In this document: positions 23,809 through 33,450 of the stretch, in pieces
How positions within the stretch are numbered: position 1 is the stretch's first letter
Layout: the number at the start of each line of letters is the position of its first letter
Assembly (NCBI RefSeq): GCF_028532725.1
Contig: NZ_JAQKGU010000001.1
Location: forward strand, 434,001 to 498,000
DNA: 64,000 nucleotides
Reading direction: 5' to 3'
Source of the DNA: Desulfovibrio sp. Fe33
Lineage (GTDB): Bacteria > Desulfobacterota > Desulfovibrionia > Desulfovibrionales > Desulfovibrionaceae
Position numbers and translations under genes: made by a program
The notes under the pieces: generated by a model
Database searches by the model: none
Told to the model about the DNA's origin: nothing
The model's input: only the letters and a program-made list of their open reading frames with translations

Positions 23809-26694
23809 GTGGAAAGCCCAGTCTTCGAATACGTATCGGCCATGCTCGATTCCGAGCGCATGGCCCATCAGATAGCCCACCACCGGATCGTCGAGGGAGC
23901 GGACGCCCGGTTTGGCGAGCCTCGCCGCCCGTGGCCCGCCGCCCTGCAAAACGCGCTTTCACTGCTCGGCATCGACAAGCTTTACGACCATCAGGCCGAG
24001 GCTGTGGACTATGTCCGTGCGGGGCGTCACGTCGTGGTTGCCACGCCCACGGCCAGCGGCAAGACCCTGACCTACAATCTCCCGGTCATCGAGCAGTGCC
24101 TGGCCGACCCCGAGTCCAAGGCGTTGTATCTTTTCCCGCTCAAGGCGCTTGCCCAGGACCAGCTCAAGGGATTCAACGAGCTGACCGCGCTGCTGCCGAA
24201 GGAGCGTAGGCCCACTGCGGCCATCTACGACGGCGACACCACGCCCCATTTCCGCAAGAAGATCAGGAATTCGCCGCCCAACGTGATTCTTTCGAACCCG
24301 GAGATGGTCCATCTGTCCATGCTCCCGCACCACGCGGGCTGGGCCGAATTCCTGTCCGGGTTGACGCACATCGTGGTGGACGAGGTGCACACCTATCGAG
24401 GGGTCATGGGCGGTCACATGGCCATGGTCTTCCGCCGACTCATGCGGCTGTGCCGTTACTACGGGGCCAGCCCGACCTTCGTGTTCTGCTCGGCGACCAT
24501 CGGCAACCCGGCCGAGTTGTGCCGGATGCTCACCGGCCTCGACGCCCACCCCATCCTGGAGTCCGGGGCCGCGCACGGCGGGCGGCACATGATCTTCATC
24601 AACCCTGACGCCAGCCCGTCCAAGGCCGCCATCCAGCTCCTGCGGGCGGCCCTGGCGCGCGGCCTCAGGACCATAGTCTACTGCCAGTCGCGCAAGATGA
24701 CCGAGCTGATTTCCATTTGGGCCTCGGAACACAGCGGGGAGTTCAGGGACCGCATCTCCGCCTACCGGGCCGGGTTCCTGCCCGAGGAGCGGCGCGAGAT
24801 CGAGGCTCGCATGGCCGACGGCGATCTGCTGGCCGTCATTTCGACCTCGGCGCTGGAGCTGGGCATCGACATCGGCGGGCTGGACGTCTGCATCATGGTC
24901 GGCTACCCCGGCTCCATCATGGCCACCCTGCAACGGGGCGGCCGGGTGGGTCGCAGCCAAAGGGATTCCGCCGTGGCGCTCATCGCCCAGGAGGACGCCC
25001 TGGACCAGTATTTCATGCGCAACCCGGAGGATTTCTTCGCCCGTCCGCCCGAGTCGGCCATGCTCAACCCGTTCAACCCGGTCATCATGGACCGTCATCT
25101 GATCTGCGCCGCGGCCGAGCTGACCTTGCGCCGTGGCGAGGAGTTCCTGGCCGAGGAGCCTGTGGCCCGCAGGGTCGGGCAGTTGGTGGACGCGGGTGAG
25201 CTTTTCGAGGTCGAGCCGGACCTGCCCGGCCATCCCGTGGAGATAGTCACCCACCGCAAACGGCCGCATCGGGACGTCGACCTGCGCGGGGCGGGCAGCC
25301 AACTGCATATCGAGGACAACTCCCTCGACCGCGAAAAGGCGCCCGTCATCGGGACCATAGACCAGTACCGGGCGTTCAGGGAGACCCATCCGGGCGCGGT
25401 GTATCTGCACCGGGGGCGGACCTTCGTCGTCGAGGGGCTGGACCTGGCCGCCGGAGCGGTGCACGCCGTGGCGCGGCGGGTGGGCTATTACACCAAGCCG
25501 AGAGGGTCCAAGGAGACCGAGATTCTTGAGGTCCTGGGTCAGAAGGCGAGCTTCGGCACGCGCGTCTATTTCGGCCGGGTCAAGGTCACGGAGATGATTA
25601 CCGGGTACGAGAAGCGGTCCGTGCGCGGCGGCAAGCTGCTCGGCATCGTGCCCCTGGACCTGCCGCCGCAGGTCTTCGAGACCGAGGCCATCTGGTTCGA
25701 GATCGGCCACGACATCCGGCGGCGGTGCGAAGAGGAGTTCCTGCATTTCATGGGCGGCATCCACGCCTTCGAGCACGCGGCCATCGGGATGCTGCCGCTG
25801 CTGGTCATGACCGACCGCAACGATCTGGGCGGCATATCCACGCCCATGCATACCCAGGTGGACGGCCCGGCGGTGTTCATTTACGACGGAATGCCCGGCG
25901 GCGCGGGGTTGACCCGCCAAGCCTTCGAGCGCGCCGACGAGCTTATCGAAACTACCCTCAAGACCATCCGGGACTGCCCGTGCGAGCTGGGTTGTCCCTC
26001 CTGCGTTCATTCGCCCAAATGCGGGTCGGGCAACCGGCCCATCGACAAACGGGCCGCCCTGTTCGTGCTGGAAGCCATCCGCTCGGGCGACCCCAAATCC
26101 ATCACCCCGAAGGACATCGACGTGAACACGCTCCCCGGCATCGACATGAAGCGGCCCGCGCCGAAACGATTCGGCGTCATCGACATCGAAACCCGCTACT
26201 CCGCCGACGAGGTGGGCGGCTGGAACCGCGCCGACCGCATGGGCGTGTCCATCGCCTGCGTCTGGGATTCGGGCGATGAGGCCATGTTCGACTACGAGCA
26301 GGACGACATGAACGGCCTTGTGGCTCACCTGCAACGGTTCGACCTGGTCATCGGCTTCAACCATATCAAGTTCGACTATGCCGTGCTCGGCGGCCTGCAT
26401 CCTTTCAGCTTCCGTTCGTTGCCCAGCCTCGATCTGCTGACGGAAGTCCAGAACCGTCTCGGCTACCGGGTCAAGCTGGACAACATCGCGTCGGCCACCC
26501 TGGGCGCGGGCAAGTCCGCAGACGGGCTCCAGGCGCTCAAGTGGTGGAAGGAAGGGCGGCTTGATTTGATTACCGAATATTGCCGCCAGGATGTGGCCGT
26601 TACGAGGGACGTGTATCTTTTCGGACGGGAGTACGGCCACGTGTTTTTCACCAACAAGGCCGGGCAAAAGGTCAAGCTGCCCGTGCAGTGGTAG
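23809..26694 (+). CDS. MrfA-MrfB-like fusion: DEAH-type helicase with Zn/DUF1998 region and DEDD exonuclease
   Basis: A 961-residue protein. Residues ~55-400 are a superfamily 2 helicase with ATPTASGKT (Walker A) and VVDEVHTYRG (DEVH box), and ATLQRGGRVGRSQR as motif VI. About 600-745 is a DUF1998-type region with the four-Cys cluster CPCELGCPSCVHSPKC. Residues ~787-961 form an RNase H-like DEDD exonuclease: VIDIETRY, GFNHIKFDYAVL and YCRQDVAVTRDVY. In Bacillus, MrfA (helicase) and MrfB (exonuclease) are separate and repair mitomycin-C damage; here they are fused. It starts at GTG 23809, with no obvious partner genes. A DNA repair role is inferred from this parallel. Confidence 0.88.
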   Translation: MESPVFEYVSAMLDSERMAHQIAHHRIVEGADARFGEPRRPWPAALQNALSLLGIDKLYDHQAEAVDYVRAGRHVVVATPTASGKTLTYNLPVIEQCLADPESKALYLFPLKALAQDQLKGFNELTALLPKERRPTAAIYDGDTTPHFRKKIRNSPPNVILSNPEMVHLSMLPHHAGWAEFLSGLTHIVVDEVHTYRGVMGGHMAMVFRRLMRLCRYYGASPTFVFCSATIGNPAELCRMLTGLDAHPILESGAAHGGRHMIFINPDASPSKAAIQLLRAALARGLRTIVYCQSRKMTELISIWASEHSGEFRDRISAYRAGFLPEERREIEARMADGDLLAVISTSALELGIDIGGLDVCIMVGYPGSIMATLQRGGRVGRSQRDSAVALIAQEDALDQYFMRNPEDFFARPPESAMLNPFNPVIMDRHLICAAAELTLRRGEEFLAEEPVARRVGQLVDAGELFEVEPDLPGHPVEIVTHRKRPHRDVDLRGAGSQLHIEDNSLDREKAPVIGTIDQYRAFRETHPGAVYLHRGRTFVVEGLDLAAGAVHAVARRVGYYTKPRGSKETEILEVLGQKASFGTRVYFGRVKVTEMITGYEKRSVRGGKLLGIVPLDLPPQVFETEAIWFEIGHDIRRRCEEEFLHFMGGIHAFEHAAIGMLPLLVMTDRNDLGGISTPMHTQVDGPAVFIYDGMPGGAGLTRQAFERADELIETTLKTIRDCPCELGCPSCVHSPKCGSGNRPIDKRAALFVLEAIRSGDPKSITPKDIDVNTLPGIDMKRPAPKRFGVIDIETRYSADEVGGWNRADRMGVSIACVWDSGDEAMFDYEQDDMNGLVAHLQRFDLVIGFNHIKFDYAVLGGLHPFSFRSLPSLDLLTEVQNRLGYRVKLDNIASATLGAGKSADGLQALKWWKEGRLDLITEYCRQDVAVTRDVYLFGREYGHVFFTNKAGQKVKLPVQW

Positions 26695-26798
26695 GGCCTT
26701 CACCCGGCGATTTCGGCGCAGCGTTGCTTTGACATTGCGCGCCGAGGCGTATTAGATCGTTATTGGCGGTATCGTATCCTGTAAACGAGGTTTCGGGC

Positions 26799-27569
26799 AT
26801 GATATTACGGTCGTTTTCCTTCCTGCTGATTCTTTCCCTGCTCCTGGGAGGCATTTATTGCTCGGCCCTGCCTGCGGTGGGCCGCGATATCAAGGCCGCA
26901 GCGCGGTCGGGCGACGCCGCGGCCCAGGTGATCCTGGCGCGGATGTATTTCGAAGGGACTTTCGGGAGCCACGACCCGGTCATGTCCGCTCGCTGGCTGT
27001 TGGCCGCGGTGGATCAGGGCGATCCCGACGCCATGAACATCCTGGGCCGGTTCTACCTGTCCGGGGTGGGGGTTGAGCGCGACGAGGCCAGGGGGCTGTC
27101 CCTGCTCAGGGAAGCCGCCGACAGGGGCCAGCCCCAGGCTCAGGCGTATATGGCCTATGCCTACGGGGAAGGCGCGGGCGTGGAGCGCGACACCGTCGAG
27201 TTCCTGCGCTGGACCAGGCGGGCCGCTGAAAACGGCGACGCCCGGAGCCGGTACAATCTGGCCGTCCTCTACCTGACCGGCAGCCTGGTTTCCCAGGATG
27301 TCCCGGCCGGGCGCGCCCTGCTTGAACTCTCGGCGGACCAGGGGTTCACCGAAGCCCAAGTGGCCCTTGGGGAGCTGTTGATCCGAAATCTGGACCAGCC
27401 GTCCGATCTGGTGGAGGCGGGCAAGTGGTTCGCCATCGCCGGAACAAAGGGCCATCCCCGGGCCGAAAAACGGCTTCACCAGATCGTCGAGTTCATGTCC
27501 CGCGAGGAGATGGACGAGGCGGGCCGCCGCGCCAATGCCTGGCTTCGGGCCAAGGCCGCCGCGCGATAA
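26799..27569 (+). CDS. Sel1-like repeat (SLR/TPR) exported protein
   Basis: A 256-residue precursor. A signal peptide or anchor (FSFLLILSLLLGGIYCSAL, residues 5-23) is followed by five to six Sel1 repeats of about 36 residues, such as AAAQVILARMYFEGTFGSHD and AMNILGRFYLSGVGVERD. Sel1 proteins scaffold protein-protein contacts, often in envelope or signalling processes; no partner is indicated. ATG 26799 is used because the signal sequence starts there. It stands alone, with a hairpin terminator 176 nt downstream. Confidence 0.85.
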   Translation: MILRSFSFLLILSLLLGGIYCSALPAVGRDIKAAARSGDAAAQVILARMYFEGTFGSHDPVMSARWLLAAVDQGDPDAMNILGRFYLSGVGVERDEARGLSLLREAADRGQPQAQAYMAYAYGEGAGVERDTVEFLRWTRRAAENGDARSRYNLAVLYLTGSLVSQDVPAGRALLELSADQGFTEAQVALGELLIRNLDQPSDLVEAGKWFAIAGTKGHPRAEKRLHQIVEFMSREEMDEAGRRANAWLRAKAAAR

Positions 27570-27744
27570 CCCGCCCGCATACTCTTGGCGTCCGTTGCGC
27601 CTTACGCCATGGCCCGATGCGGCATATCATTTCCCGCGCAGGCCGCGTCCGGGCGGCGTTTTGCCGCGCTATCGGTTCGTTATCGAACGGCGACGATGTC
27701 TTTCCCCGTCCGTGTGCCCTTGGCGGCACGGCCTGACGCAATAC

Positions 27745-27773
27745 CCGCGCCTCGGTGGAGGCGCGGTTTTTTT
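27745..27773 (+). terminator. Rho-independent terminator
   Basis: CCGCGCCTC - GGTG - GAGGCGCGG followed by seven T. It lies in the otherwise featureless 27570-27853 gap, and I see nothing else there. Confidence 0.85.
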
Positions 27774-27853
27774 GTTGCCGTGACGGGGACGCGCCGAAGC
27801 GCGGGAACCAGGGTGCGCCGTTCGGTCAGAAACCGGAGGCGCGCCATGAACGC

Positions 27854-29620
27854 CTAGTTCATGGCGTAGCGTTCGATCTGGCTCTTGTAGGCGAGAATGC
27901 CGTCGACGATGCCGTTGGCTAGGTGCCCGAGGTACTTGTCCGAACGCAGCCGGCCGGCCTCGGTCTTGTTGGTGATATAGCCGATCTCCACGAGGATCGA
28001 GGGCATTTTCGCGCCCATGAGCACATAGAACGGAGCCTCGCGGGTCCCCTTGTTGTTGAGGGGGTAGGCCTTGCGCACCCGGTTGATGGTCTGGGTCTGC
28101 ACGTCTTGGGCAAGGTCGCGCGACTCCTTGATCTTGGAGTTGACCATCAGGTCGGTGAGGATGAACTGCAAATCCGATATGGCGCGGGGGTCCACGGCGT
28201 TTTCACGGGCCGCGATGCGCACGGCCGCGTCGGTTTTGGCCAGGTTGAGGCTGTAGGTTTCGAGCCCGCTGATCTTGCGGCTGTGGTTGGCGTTGCAGTG
28301 GATGGACAGGAACAGGTCGGCCTTCTGGGCGTTGGCCATGGCCGTGCGTTTTTCCAGCGGGATGAAGACGTCCGTGGTCCGGGTATAGACGACGTTGAAG
28401 CCCTTGGCCTGGAGCTTGCCGCCGAGCAGCTTGGCGAACTTCAGGTTGATGTCCTTTTCGCGCAGCCCGTTGGCCGTGGCGCCGGGGTCCTTGCCGCCGT
28501 GCCCGGCGTCGATCATGATGGTCCGGACCGTCAGCCCGAGCTGTTCGAGAAGGCTGCCCGCCATCTGCTTGCTGCCCTTGGGCGGGCGGTATTGCGAGTT
28601 CGCCGTGGTCTTGTGCCCGGGGTCGGCCTTGGCCGCGACAACGGGCGTCTGCCCGTCGGGCGCGTACACGTCGATGACGATGCGGTAGGGGTTTTGCAGG
28701 GGAAAGACCTTGTATTCCTGCATATTCAGGAAATCGAGAACCACGCGGGTGGTGTCCTGGGAATACTGGCCCGTGCGGATGGAGCGCAGGATGCCGTCGG
28801 ACACGGTGGTGGCCGGGGTCACATCGCGTCCCAGGCGGGAGCCCTCCAGGTCAATGTACAGCCGGTGGGGCCGGTTGACCGCAGGGTTGGGGCCGAGCAC
28901 CTGATAGCGGTACTTGACCTGGTCGTCCAGTTCGAGAACCACGCGGGTGTACTCGTCGCTGGAGGTGTAGCGCACCACATCGAGGTGGGCCGGGCTGGCG
29001 GGAGTATGCTGTCCGGCGGGAGCGGCCTTGGCCGTGGGCGTCTGTTTCTTCGGGGCGGATTTGCCCGAAACCTGGGCTATGGCCCAGTCGTATTTGCCCA
29101 ATTGCTTGAGGGATGCCTCGGCCTTGGGCTTCATGTCGCCCTTGGGGTAGTCGACGATGATGGTCGCCAGGTCCAGCCGGGCCTGGGTAACCATGTTGAG
29201 CCGCCTGGCGTTGATCTCGGCGCGCCGGAAAAGGCAGTCGTCTGCCCAGCCGTGGTCGGGATACCGGGCCAGGACCCTGTCGTAATAGTCCACGGCTTTG
29301 CGGAAATCGGATTTCAGCCCGCTTCGTTCGCCCAGTTCCTCCCTGGTCCGGCCGAGATAATACAGGGCCTTGGGCGCATAGGAGCCGTTCGGCGAGGCCT
29401 TGAGGCAATCCGTGAAGATGTTCTCCACTTTTTGCCAGTTGGAACGGTATTTGGCCTTCCGGGCGTTGTTCACCAGGGCGTGGAATTCGGAGTGTCCGGC
29501 CGTGAAGTAGGATTTGGCGGAAGCGGCCGGGGCGGGACGCGCGCACAGAAGAAGCGCCGCAAAGGCGCATAGCGTCAATGTGGTCAGCAGGCGTATGTTC
29601 ACTGCGTGAAACTGCTTCAT
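27854..29620 (-). CDS. N-acetylmuramoyl-L-alanine amidase (AmiC-type) with TPR and AMIN domains
   Basis: A 588-residue periplasmic enzyme that cleaves the amide between MurNAc and the peptide during cell separation. A signal peptide (to about residue 34, PAPAA-SA) leads to a TPR-like helical region (40-170), an AMIN domain (about 195-310), a linker, and an Amidase_3 catalytic domain (about 355-588). Zn2+ ligands appear as IMIDAGHGG (His), LREKD (Glu) and FLSIHCNAN (His), with the catalytic Glu in VEIGYITN. Start 29620 was chosen over an upstream extension that adds 13 residues before the signal peptide. It stands alone. Confidence 0.93.
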   Translation of the reverse strand: MKQFHAVNIRLLTTLTLCAFAALLLCARPAPAASAKSYFTAGHSEFHALVNNARKAKYRSNWQKVENIFTDCLKASPNGSYAPKALYYLGRTREELGERSGLKSDFRKAVDYYDRVLARYPDHGWADDCLFRRAEINARRLNMVTQARLDLATIIVDYPKGDMKPKAEASLKQLGKYDWAIAQVSGKSAPKKQTPTAKAAPAGQHTPASPAHLDVVRYTSSDEYTRVVLELDDQVKYRYQVLGPNPAVNRPHRLYIDLEGSRLGRDVTPATTVSDGILRSIRTGQYSQDTTRVVLDFLNMQEYKVFPLQNPYRIVIDVYAPDGQTPVVAAKADPGHKTTANSQYRPPKGSKQMAGSLLEQLGLTVRTIMIDAGHGGKDPGATANGLREKDINLKFAKLLGGKLQAKGFNVVYTRTTDVFIPLEKRTAMANAQKADLFLSIHCNANHSRKISGLETYSLNLAKTDAAVRIAARENAVDPRAISDLQFILTDLMVNSKIKESRDLAQDVQTQTINRVRKAYPLNNKGTREAPFYVLMGAKMPSILVEIGYITNKTEAGRLRSDKYLGHLANGIVDGILAYKSQIERYAMN

Positions 29621-29772
29621 GCGTATCGGACCGTGGCTAGGGTATGGCCCACCCGGCATCGCCTTCCCGCAGGCGCATGTCCGGCAGGTTCATTAAATAA
29701 GCATTTTCCAAAAAAATCTAAAAAAAGTCCAGAAGAAAAGGGTGATACGTCGGAAGGCCGTGAAGCGCGGTG

Positions 29773-30510
29773 TCAGGCCCGTCCGGTTGAGAGCCATTCG
29801 GCCCAGTCGCCGCGGCCGTTTTTGCGGGCCAATTCTGCGGCGGATCGCCAGTTATAATCAACGGTTGCGAATTCCGTTTCCCACCCGTGCCCCGTCCGCC
29901 AAACCACGGCGTAGCGTGCTTGCGGCGATCCGGCCTCCATGGCGTGGGGCGGGTCGTCGTCGCTATAGGCCGGAAGCCCGACGCTGCCCGGATTGACCAC
30001 GGTGATGCCGTGGGCCACGGTCAGACCGGCGTGGTGGCTGTGCCCGGCCAGGACCAGACCGCACCCTTCGGCCTCGGGCAGCAGGTCGGCCAGGATAAGG
30101 GCCGGGTCGCGCGGAACAGGCAGGCCGGTGGAAACCTCTTCGAGCAGATAGGCCCCGTCGTTTTGGGGAGTGCCGTGGCAAAGCAGGATGTCCGGCTCCG
30201 TGCGGAGGGTCTTGGGCAGGGCGGCGAGCCAGGCCAGGGCGGCCGGGCCGAGCAGGTCGCGCACGGCCGCGACGGCGGGCGAAGGATCGCTGCCGAGCAG
30301 GATGCGGTCCTGGTTGCCAAGCACGGCGGGCATGTCGAGCCGACGTAGAATATCCCATGTCCCGGCCGGGTCCAGCGGACCGTAGAAGGTGTCGCCGAGG
30401 TTGACGAACCGGGTCAGCCCGCGCTTCGCGGCGTGGTCCAGTACGGCCGCGAGCGCGGCGGCGTTGCCGTGGATGTCGGCCAGTACGGCCAGCGGAGCGG
30501 AGTCGAGCAT
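29773..30510 (-). CDS. Calcineurin-like metallophosphoesterase (YfcE/MJ0936-type)
   Basis: A 245-residue phosphoesterase. Metal-site motifs are LADIHGNAAAL, NLGDTFYGPLDP, LGNQDR (where the family has GNHD), LLCHGTPQND and LAGHSHHAGL, then NPGSVGLP. Asn is kept while His is Gln in GNQD, a common variant in this subfamily. It is probably a general phosphodiesterase. It is divergent from cheD with 77 bp between starts. Confidence 0.85.
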   Translation of the reverse strand: MLDSAPLAVLADIHGNAAALAAVLDHAAKRGLTRFVNLGDTFYGPLDPAGTWDILRRLDMPAVLGNQDRILLGSDPSPAVAAVRDLLGPAALAWLAALPKTLRTEPDILLCHGTPQNDGAYLLEEVSTGLPVPRDPALILADLLPEAEGCGLVLAGHSHHAGLTVAHGITVVNPGSVGLPAYSDDDPPHAMEAGSPQARYAVVWRTGHGWETEFATVDYNWRSAAELARKNGRGDWAEWLSTGRA

Positions 30511-30587
30511 GAGCCGACTATCGGGGAAAAAACACGCGAAGGCAAGACCGGCGGCCTTTACTCCCGATACCCCCGGATATAAGAGAC

Positions 30588-31073
30588 ATGATAATGAGCA
30601 AGACCCTGGTCGTCGGCATTTCCGACATGAAGCTTTCCACCCGCCCGGAAGACGTTATCGTCACCTACTCGCTGGGCTCATGCCTCGGGGTGACCGTCTA
30701 TGATCCCCGAGCCGGGATCGGCGGCATGGTCCACTGCCTGCTGCCCAGCGCGGCGTCCGCCGGGGAGCGGGCCAGGCGCAACCCCTTCATGTTCGTGAAC
30801 ACGGGCGTGGCCATGACCGTCCGCAGGCTCGTCGATCTCGGGGCCGACAAGCGGCGGCTGGTCTTCAAGGCTGCGGGCGGGGCGAACATGCGCGGTGACC
30901 GTCTGTTTGAGACGGGCGCACGGAATTTTCAGGCGCTCATGCGGCTGTTGGACCGCAACGGCAGGAAATTGGCGGCCCGGGACGTGGGCGGCACCATTCC
31001 CCGGACGCTCTTCCTGTACCTGGACACGGGGCGTGTGGTAGTGCGTTCCTTTGGAAAGGAGAGCGAGCTGTGA
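30588..31073 (+). CDS. cheD: Chemoreceptor glutamine deamidase CheD
   Basis: A 161-residue protein that deamidates Gln residues of chemoreceptors. Catalytic residues are visible: Cys in YSLGSCLGV and His in GGMVHCLLP, with the downstream RDVGGTIPRT segment typical of CheD. An ATG two codons later is an equally good start. Its last codons overlap the GTG of the HDOD gene, so the two are co-translated. The rest of the chemotaxis genes are elsewhere, except for cheR at 53762. Confidence 0.93.
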   Translation: MIMSKTLVVGISDMKLSTRPEDVIVTYSLGSCLGVTVYDPRAGIGGMVHCLLPSAASAGERARRNPFMFVNTGVAMTVRRLVDLGADKRRLVFKAAGGANMRGDRLFETGARNFQALMRLLDRNGRKLAARDVGGTIPRTLFLYLDTGRVVVRSFGKESEL

Positions 31074-31939
31074 GCAGACGGGACGAGATTCTGGGGGCCT
31101 GCGGGAACGTCGTGGCCATGCCGACCTGCGTGCGCGGGGCAGAGGTCCTGATGAACGCGCCGGACGCGGATTTCGACATGCTGGCCCGGATCATCGGGCA
31201 CGACCCCGGTCTTACCGCCAACCTGCTCAAGGTGGTCAACGCCTCGGTTTCGCCTTCGGGCGGGCCTGTGCTGACCGCGCGGGCCGCCTTCGAGGTCCTC
31301 GATTCGGTCGAGGTCCTGCGCTTTTTCGTCTCCACGGGCGTTGCGCCGCATTATATGCGCGCCATCAAGGGATACGACCAGGCCCCTGACATGTTCCTCC
31401 GGCATTCCGTTACCGTGGCCGTCGCCTCACGGCAATTGGCTCGGGCATCGGGGATTGCCGCCCCGGACCATGTGTTCACCGCCGGTCTGCTGTCCGGCGT
31501 GGGCAAGCTGCTGCTCGGGGCGTACGTGCAGGTGGACCTGAGCGAAATACTGCGGCTGGTCTTTGACGGCGACATGGCCTTCGACGCGGCTGAACGGGCC
31601 GTGCTCGGCATTTCCCATGCGGAGTTGGGGAGCATCGTCCTGGATCGTTGGGGGCTGCCGGACTCCATTACCCGGGTGGTGCGCCATCATCTCAGGCCGG
31701 ACGAATACGAGGGCCGGGACGTGGTCCTGGACCTGGTTCACGTGGGCAACGTGCTGGCCAAGATGATCGGCGTGGGGCTCGGCGCGGACGGGCTCAACTA
31801 CGAGGTGTCGCCCGCCGCCGTCGGGCGGCTGGGCGTCACATCGTCGGTCATGGACCGGGTCGCGGCGGACGTGGTGGCCGAGCTGGACGGCCTGCGGGAC
31901 CTGTTCCTCGCCTGCGCTGACGCCGGTTGCCGGGAGTAG
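31070..31939 (+). CDS. HDOD-domain signalling protein
   Basis: A 289-residue protein whose main part (about 10-210) is an HDOD domain: AMPTCVRGAEVLMNAPDADFD, then LARIIGHDPGLTANLLKVVNAS and FTAGLLSGVGKLLL, where catalytic HD residues are absent as is usual for HDOD. These domains are found in signal transduction and stress or motility regulators. GTG start at 31070 overlaps the stop of cheD, so the pair is coupled. This suggests a role around chemotaxis, by inference only. Confidence 0.88.
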   Translation: MSRRDEILGACGNVVAMPTCVRGAEVLMNAPDADFDMLARIIGHDPGLTANLLKVVNASVSPSGGPVLTARAAFEVLDSVEVLRFFVSTGVAPHYMRAIKGYDQAPDMFLRHSVTVAVASRQLARASGIAAPDHVFTAGLLSGVGKLLLGAYVQVDLSEILRLVFDGDMAFDAAERAVLGISHAELGSIVLDRWGLPDSITRVVRHHLRPDEYEGRDVVLDLVHVGNVLAKMIGVGLGADGLNYEVSPAAVGRLGVTSSVMDRVAADVVAELDGLRDLFLACADAGCRE

Positions 31940-31956
31940 CGCCCGGCCGACGCTTC

Positions 31957-32613
31957 CTATCTGGCCACGTAGGCTTTCTTGATGAACACCGGAGTGACCG
32001 GGACGTCTTCCATGCGGCCCGAGCGGGCGGTTTTGACCTCGTTGATCTTCTCGACCACATCCATGCCCCGGATGACCTTGCCGAACGCGCAGTAGCCCGC
32101 GCTGACCGATTGCGAGTAGGTATTCGCGCCGGTCTGCGAGGCGGACTGATGGAAGTTGAAGGCCGGGTTGTCCTGCACGTTGAAGAAAAACTCGCTGGTG
32201 GCGGAGTCCGGAGCGGCGGCCCGGGCCATGGCGATGGTTCCCTTCACGTTGGAGAGGCCGCTCCCCGCCTCGTTGGGGATGGGGGGCAGCAGCGGGGTCT
32301 TGTGCCGGATGGGGAAGGTGAAGCCGCCGCCCTGGACGATGTTCATGGACTTGTCGTCGTCGCCGCCGGTCTTGCGCTGGCGGATGACGCGGTGGAAGAT
32401 GGTGTTGTCGTAGAAACCGGCGTCAACGTACTTGAGGAAGTTGGCCACGGTCTTGGGGGCCTCCTTGGGGTAGAGCATGATCATGATCCGGCCCATGGAT
32501 GTCTCCATGATGACCACCGGATTGGGTCCGGCAAGAGCGGAACCGGACAGGGCGGACAGGATCAGGGTAAAGGCCAGGAGCAGCGGAGCGAACAGTCGGG
32601 CTGTGCATTTCAT
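31957..32613 (-). CDS. Periplasmic cyclophilin-type peptidyl-prolyl isomerase
   Basis: A 218-residue precursor with a signal peptide (cleavage near ALA-GP, about residue 28). Cyclophilin core motifs are TIFHRVIR, VQGGG, GTIAMARA and SEFFFNVQDNPAFNF, with the catalytic Arg in FHRV. It catalyses cis-trans isomerisation of X-Pro bonds of exported proteins. It is the last gene of the fabD-aroE-ppi unit, 24 nt after aroE. Confidence 0.93.
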   Translation of the reverse strand: MKCTARLFAPLLLAFTLILSALSGSALAGPNPVVIMETSMGRIMIMLYPKEAPKTVANFLKYVDAGFYDNTIFHRVIRQRKTGGDDDKSMNIVQGGGFTFPIRHKTPLLPPIPNEAGSGLSNVKGTIAMARAAAPDSATSEFFFNVQDNPAFNFHQSASQTGANTYSQSVSAGYCAFGKVIRGMDVVEKINEVKTARSGRMEDVPVTPVFIKKAYVAR

Positions 32614-32637
32614 GCGGTTTATCCTCTTTCGGTTGTC

Positions 32638-33447
32638 TTACTGGCGAAGGATCGAGAGCAGCAGACGGCGTGCTTCGGCTTCGTTCATGTCCTGCCCGGT
32701 CCACAGCCGGAACTGGGCCAGCCCCTGGTGCAGGAACATCTCCAGCCCGGAAACGATCCTGCGCCCGGCGGCCCGGGCTTCGGCCAGGAAGCGGGTCTCA
32801 AGCGGGTTGTACACTATATCATAGGCCACGGCGTTTTCGGCCAGCCGGGCGGCATCGAAGGGCGTTTCCCCTTCCATGGCCCCGGCCATGCCCAGCGGGG
32901 TGGCGTTGCAGACCAGCTCCCACGGGAAATCCATGCGTTCGGTCCACTTCACGCATTCCACGCCGAACTCGGCGGCCAGGGCGTCGGCCTTGGCGCGGGT
33001 CCGGTTGGACACGGCCACGCGCGGAATGCCGAGTTCCCTGAATGCGGCCAGTGCGGCCCGGGCCGCGCCGCCCGCGCCGAGCACGACGGCCGAGCGCGGC
33101 AGCGGGGCGAGCGTGCGCAGGGAGGCGGCGACGCCGATGACGTCGGTATTTTCGCCGCATAACCTGTCACCGTCCCAATACACGGTGTTGACCGCGCCCA
33201 CGGCCTTGGCCCGGTCCGATATCCGGTCGAGGCAGGCCATGACCGCGCGCTTGTGCGGGATGGTCACGGACAGCCCGTGGATGGGAACGGAGCGCACGCG
33301 CTCCATGAATGCGGGCAGGTCCTTGGGCTCCAGCGGCCACGCCTCGTAACGGGCGTCCAGGCCAAGCCGCGCGAAGCCGTGGTTGTGCAGGGCGGGCGAC
33401 ATGGTGTGGCCCAGGGGCCAGCCTATGATGCCGTAGGAGCGGGTCAC
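32638..33447 (-). CDS. aroE: Shikimate dehydrogenase
   Basis: A 269-residue enzyme reducing 3-dehydroshikimate with NADPH. Recognised by GWPLGHTMSPALHN at the start, SVTIPHKRAVM with the catalytic Lys, GENTDVIG, and the NADP-binding loop VLGAGGAARAAL followed by SNRTRAKA, whose Arg favours NADPH. The start is 3 nt after the end of fabD, so the two are tightly coupled. Confidence 0.95.
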   Translation of the reverse strand: MTRSYGIIGWPLGHTMSPALHNHGFARLGLDARYEAWPLEPKDLPAFMERVRSVPIHGLSVTIPHKRAVMACLDRISDRAKAVGAVNTVYWDGDRLCGENTDVIGVAASLRTLAPLPRSAVVLGAGGAARAALAAFRELGIPRVAVSNRTRAKADALAAEFGVECVKWTERMDFPWELVCNATPLGMAGAMEGETPFDAARLAENAVAYDIVYNPLETRFLAEARAAGRRIVSGLEMFLHQGLAQFRLWTGQDMNEAEARRLLLSILRQ

Positions 33448-33450
33448 GGC

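Noticed and set aside
23959-26703. Long open frame antisense to the helicase gene, and a similar one antisense to the molybdoenzyme gene (7001-9205)
   Set aside because: High GC suppresses stops on the opposite strand; composition is unnatural and both oppose well-supported genes.
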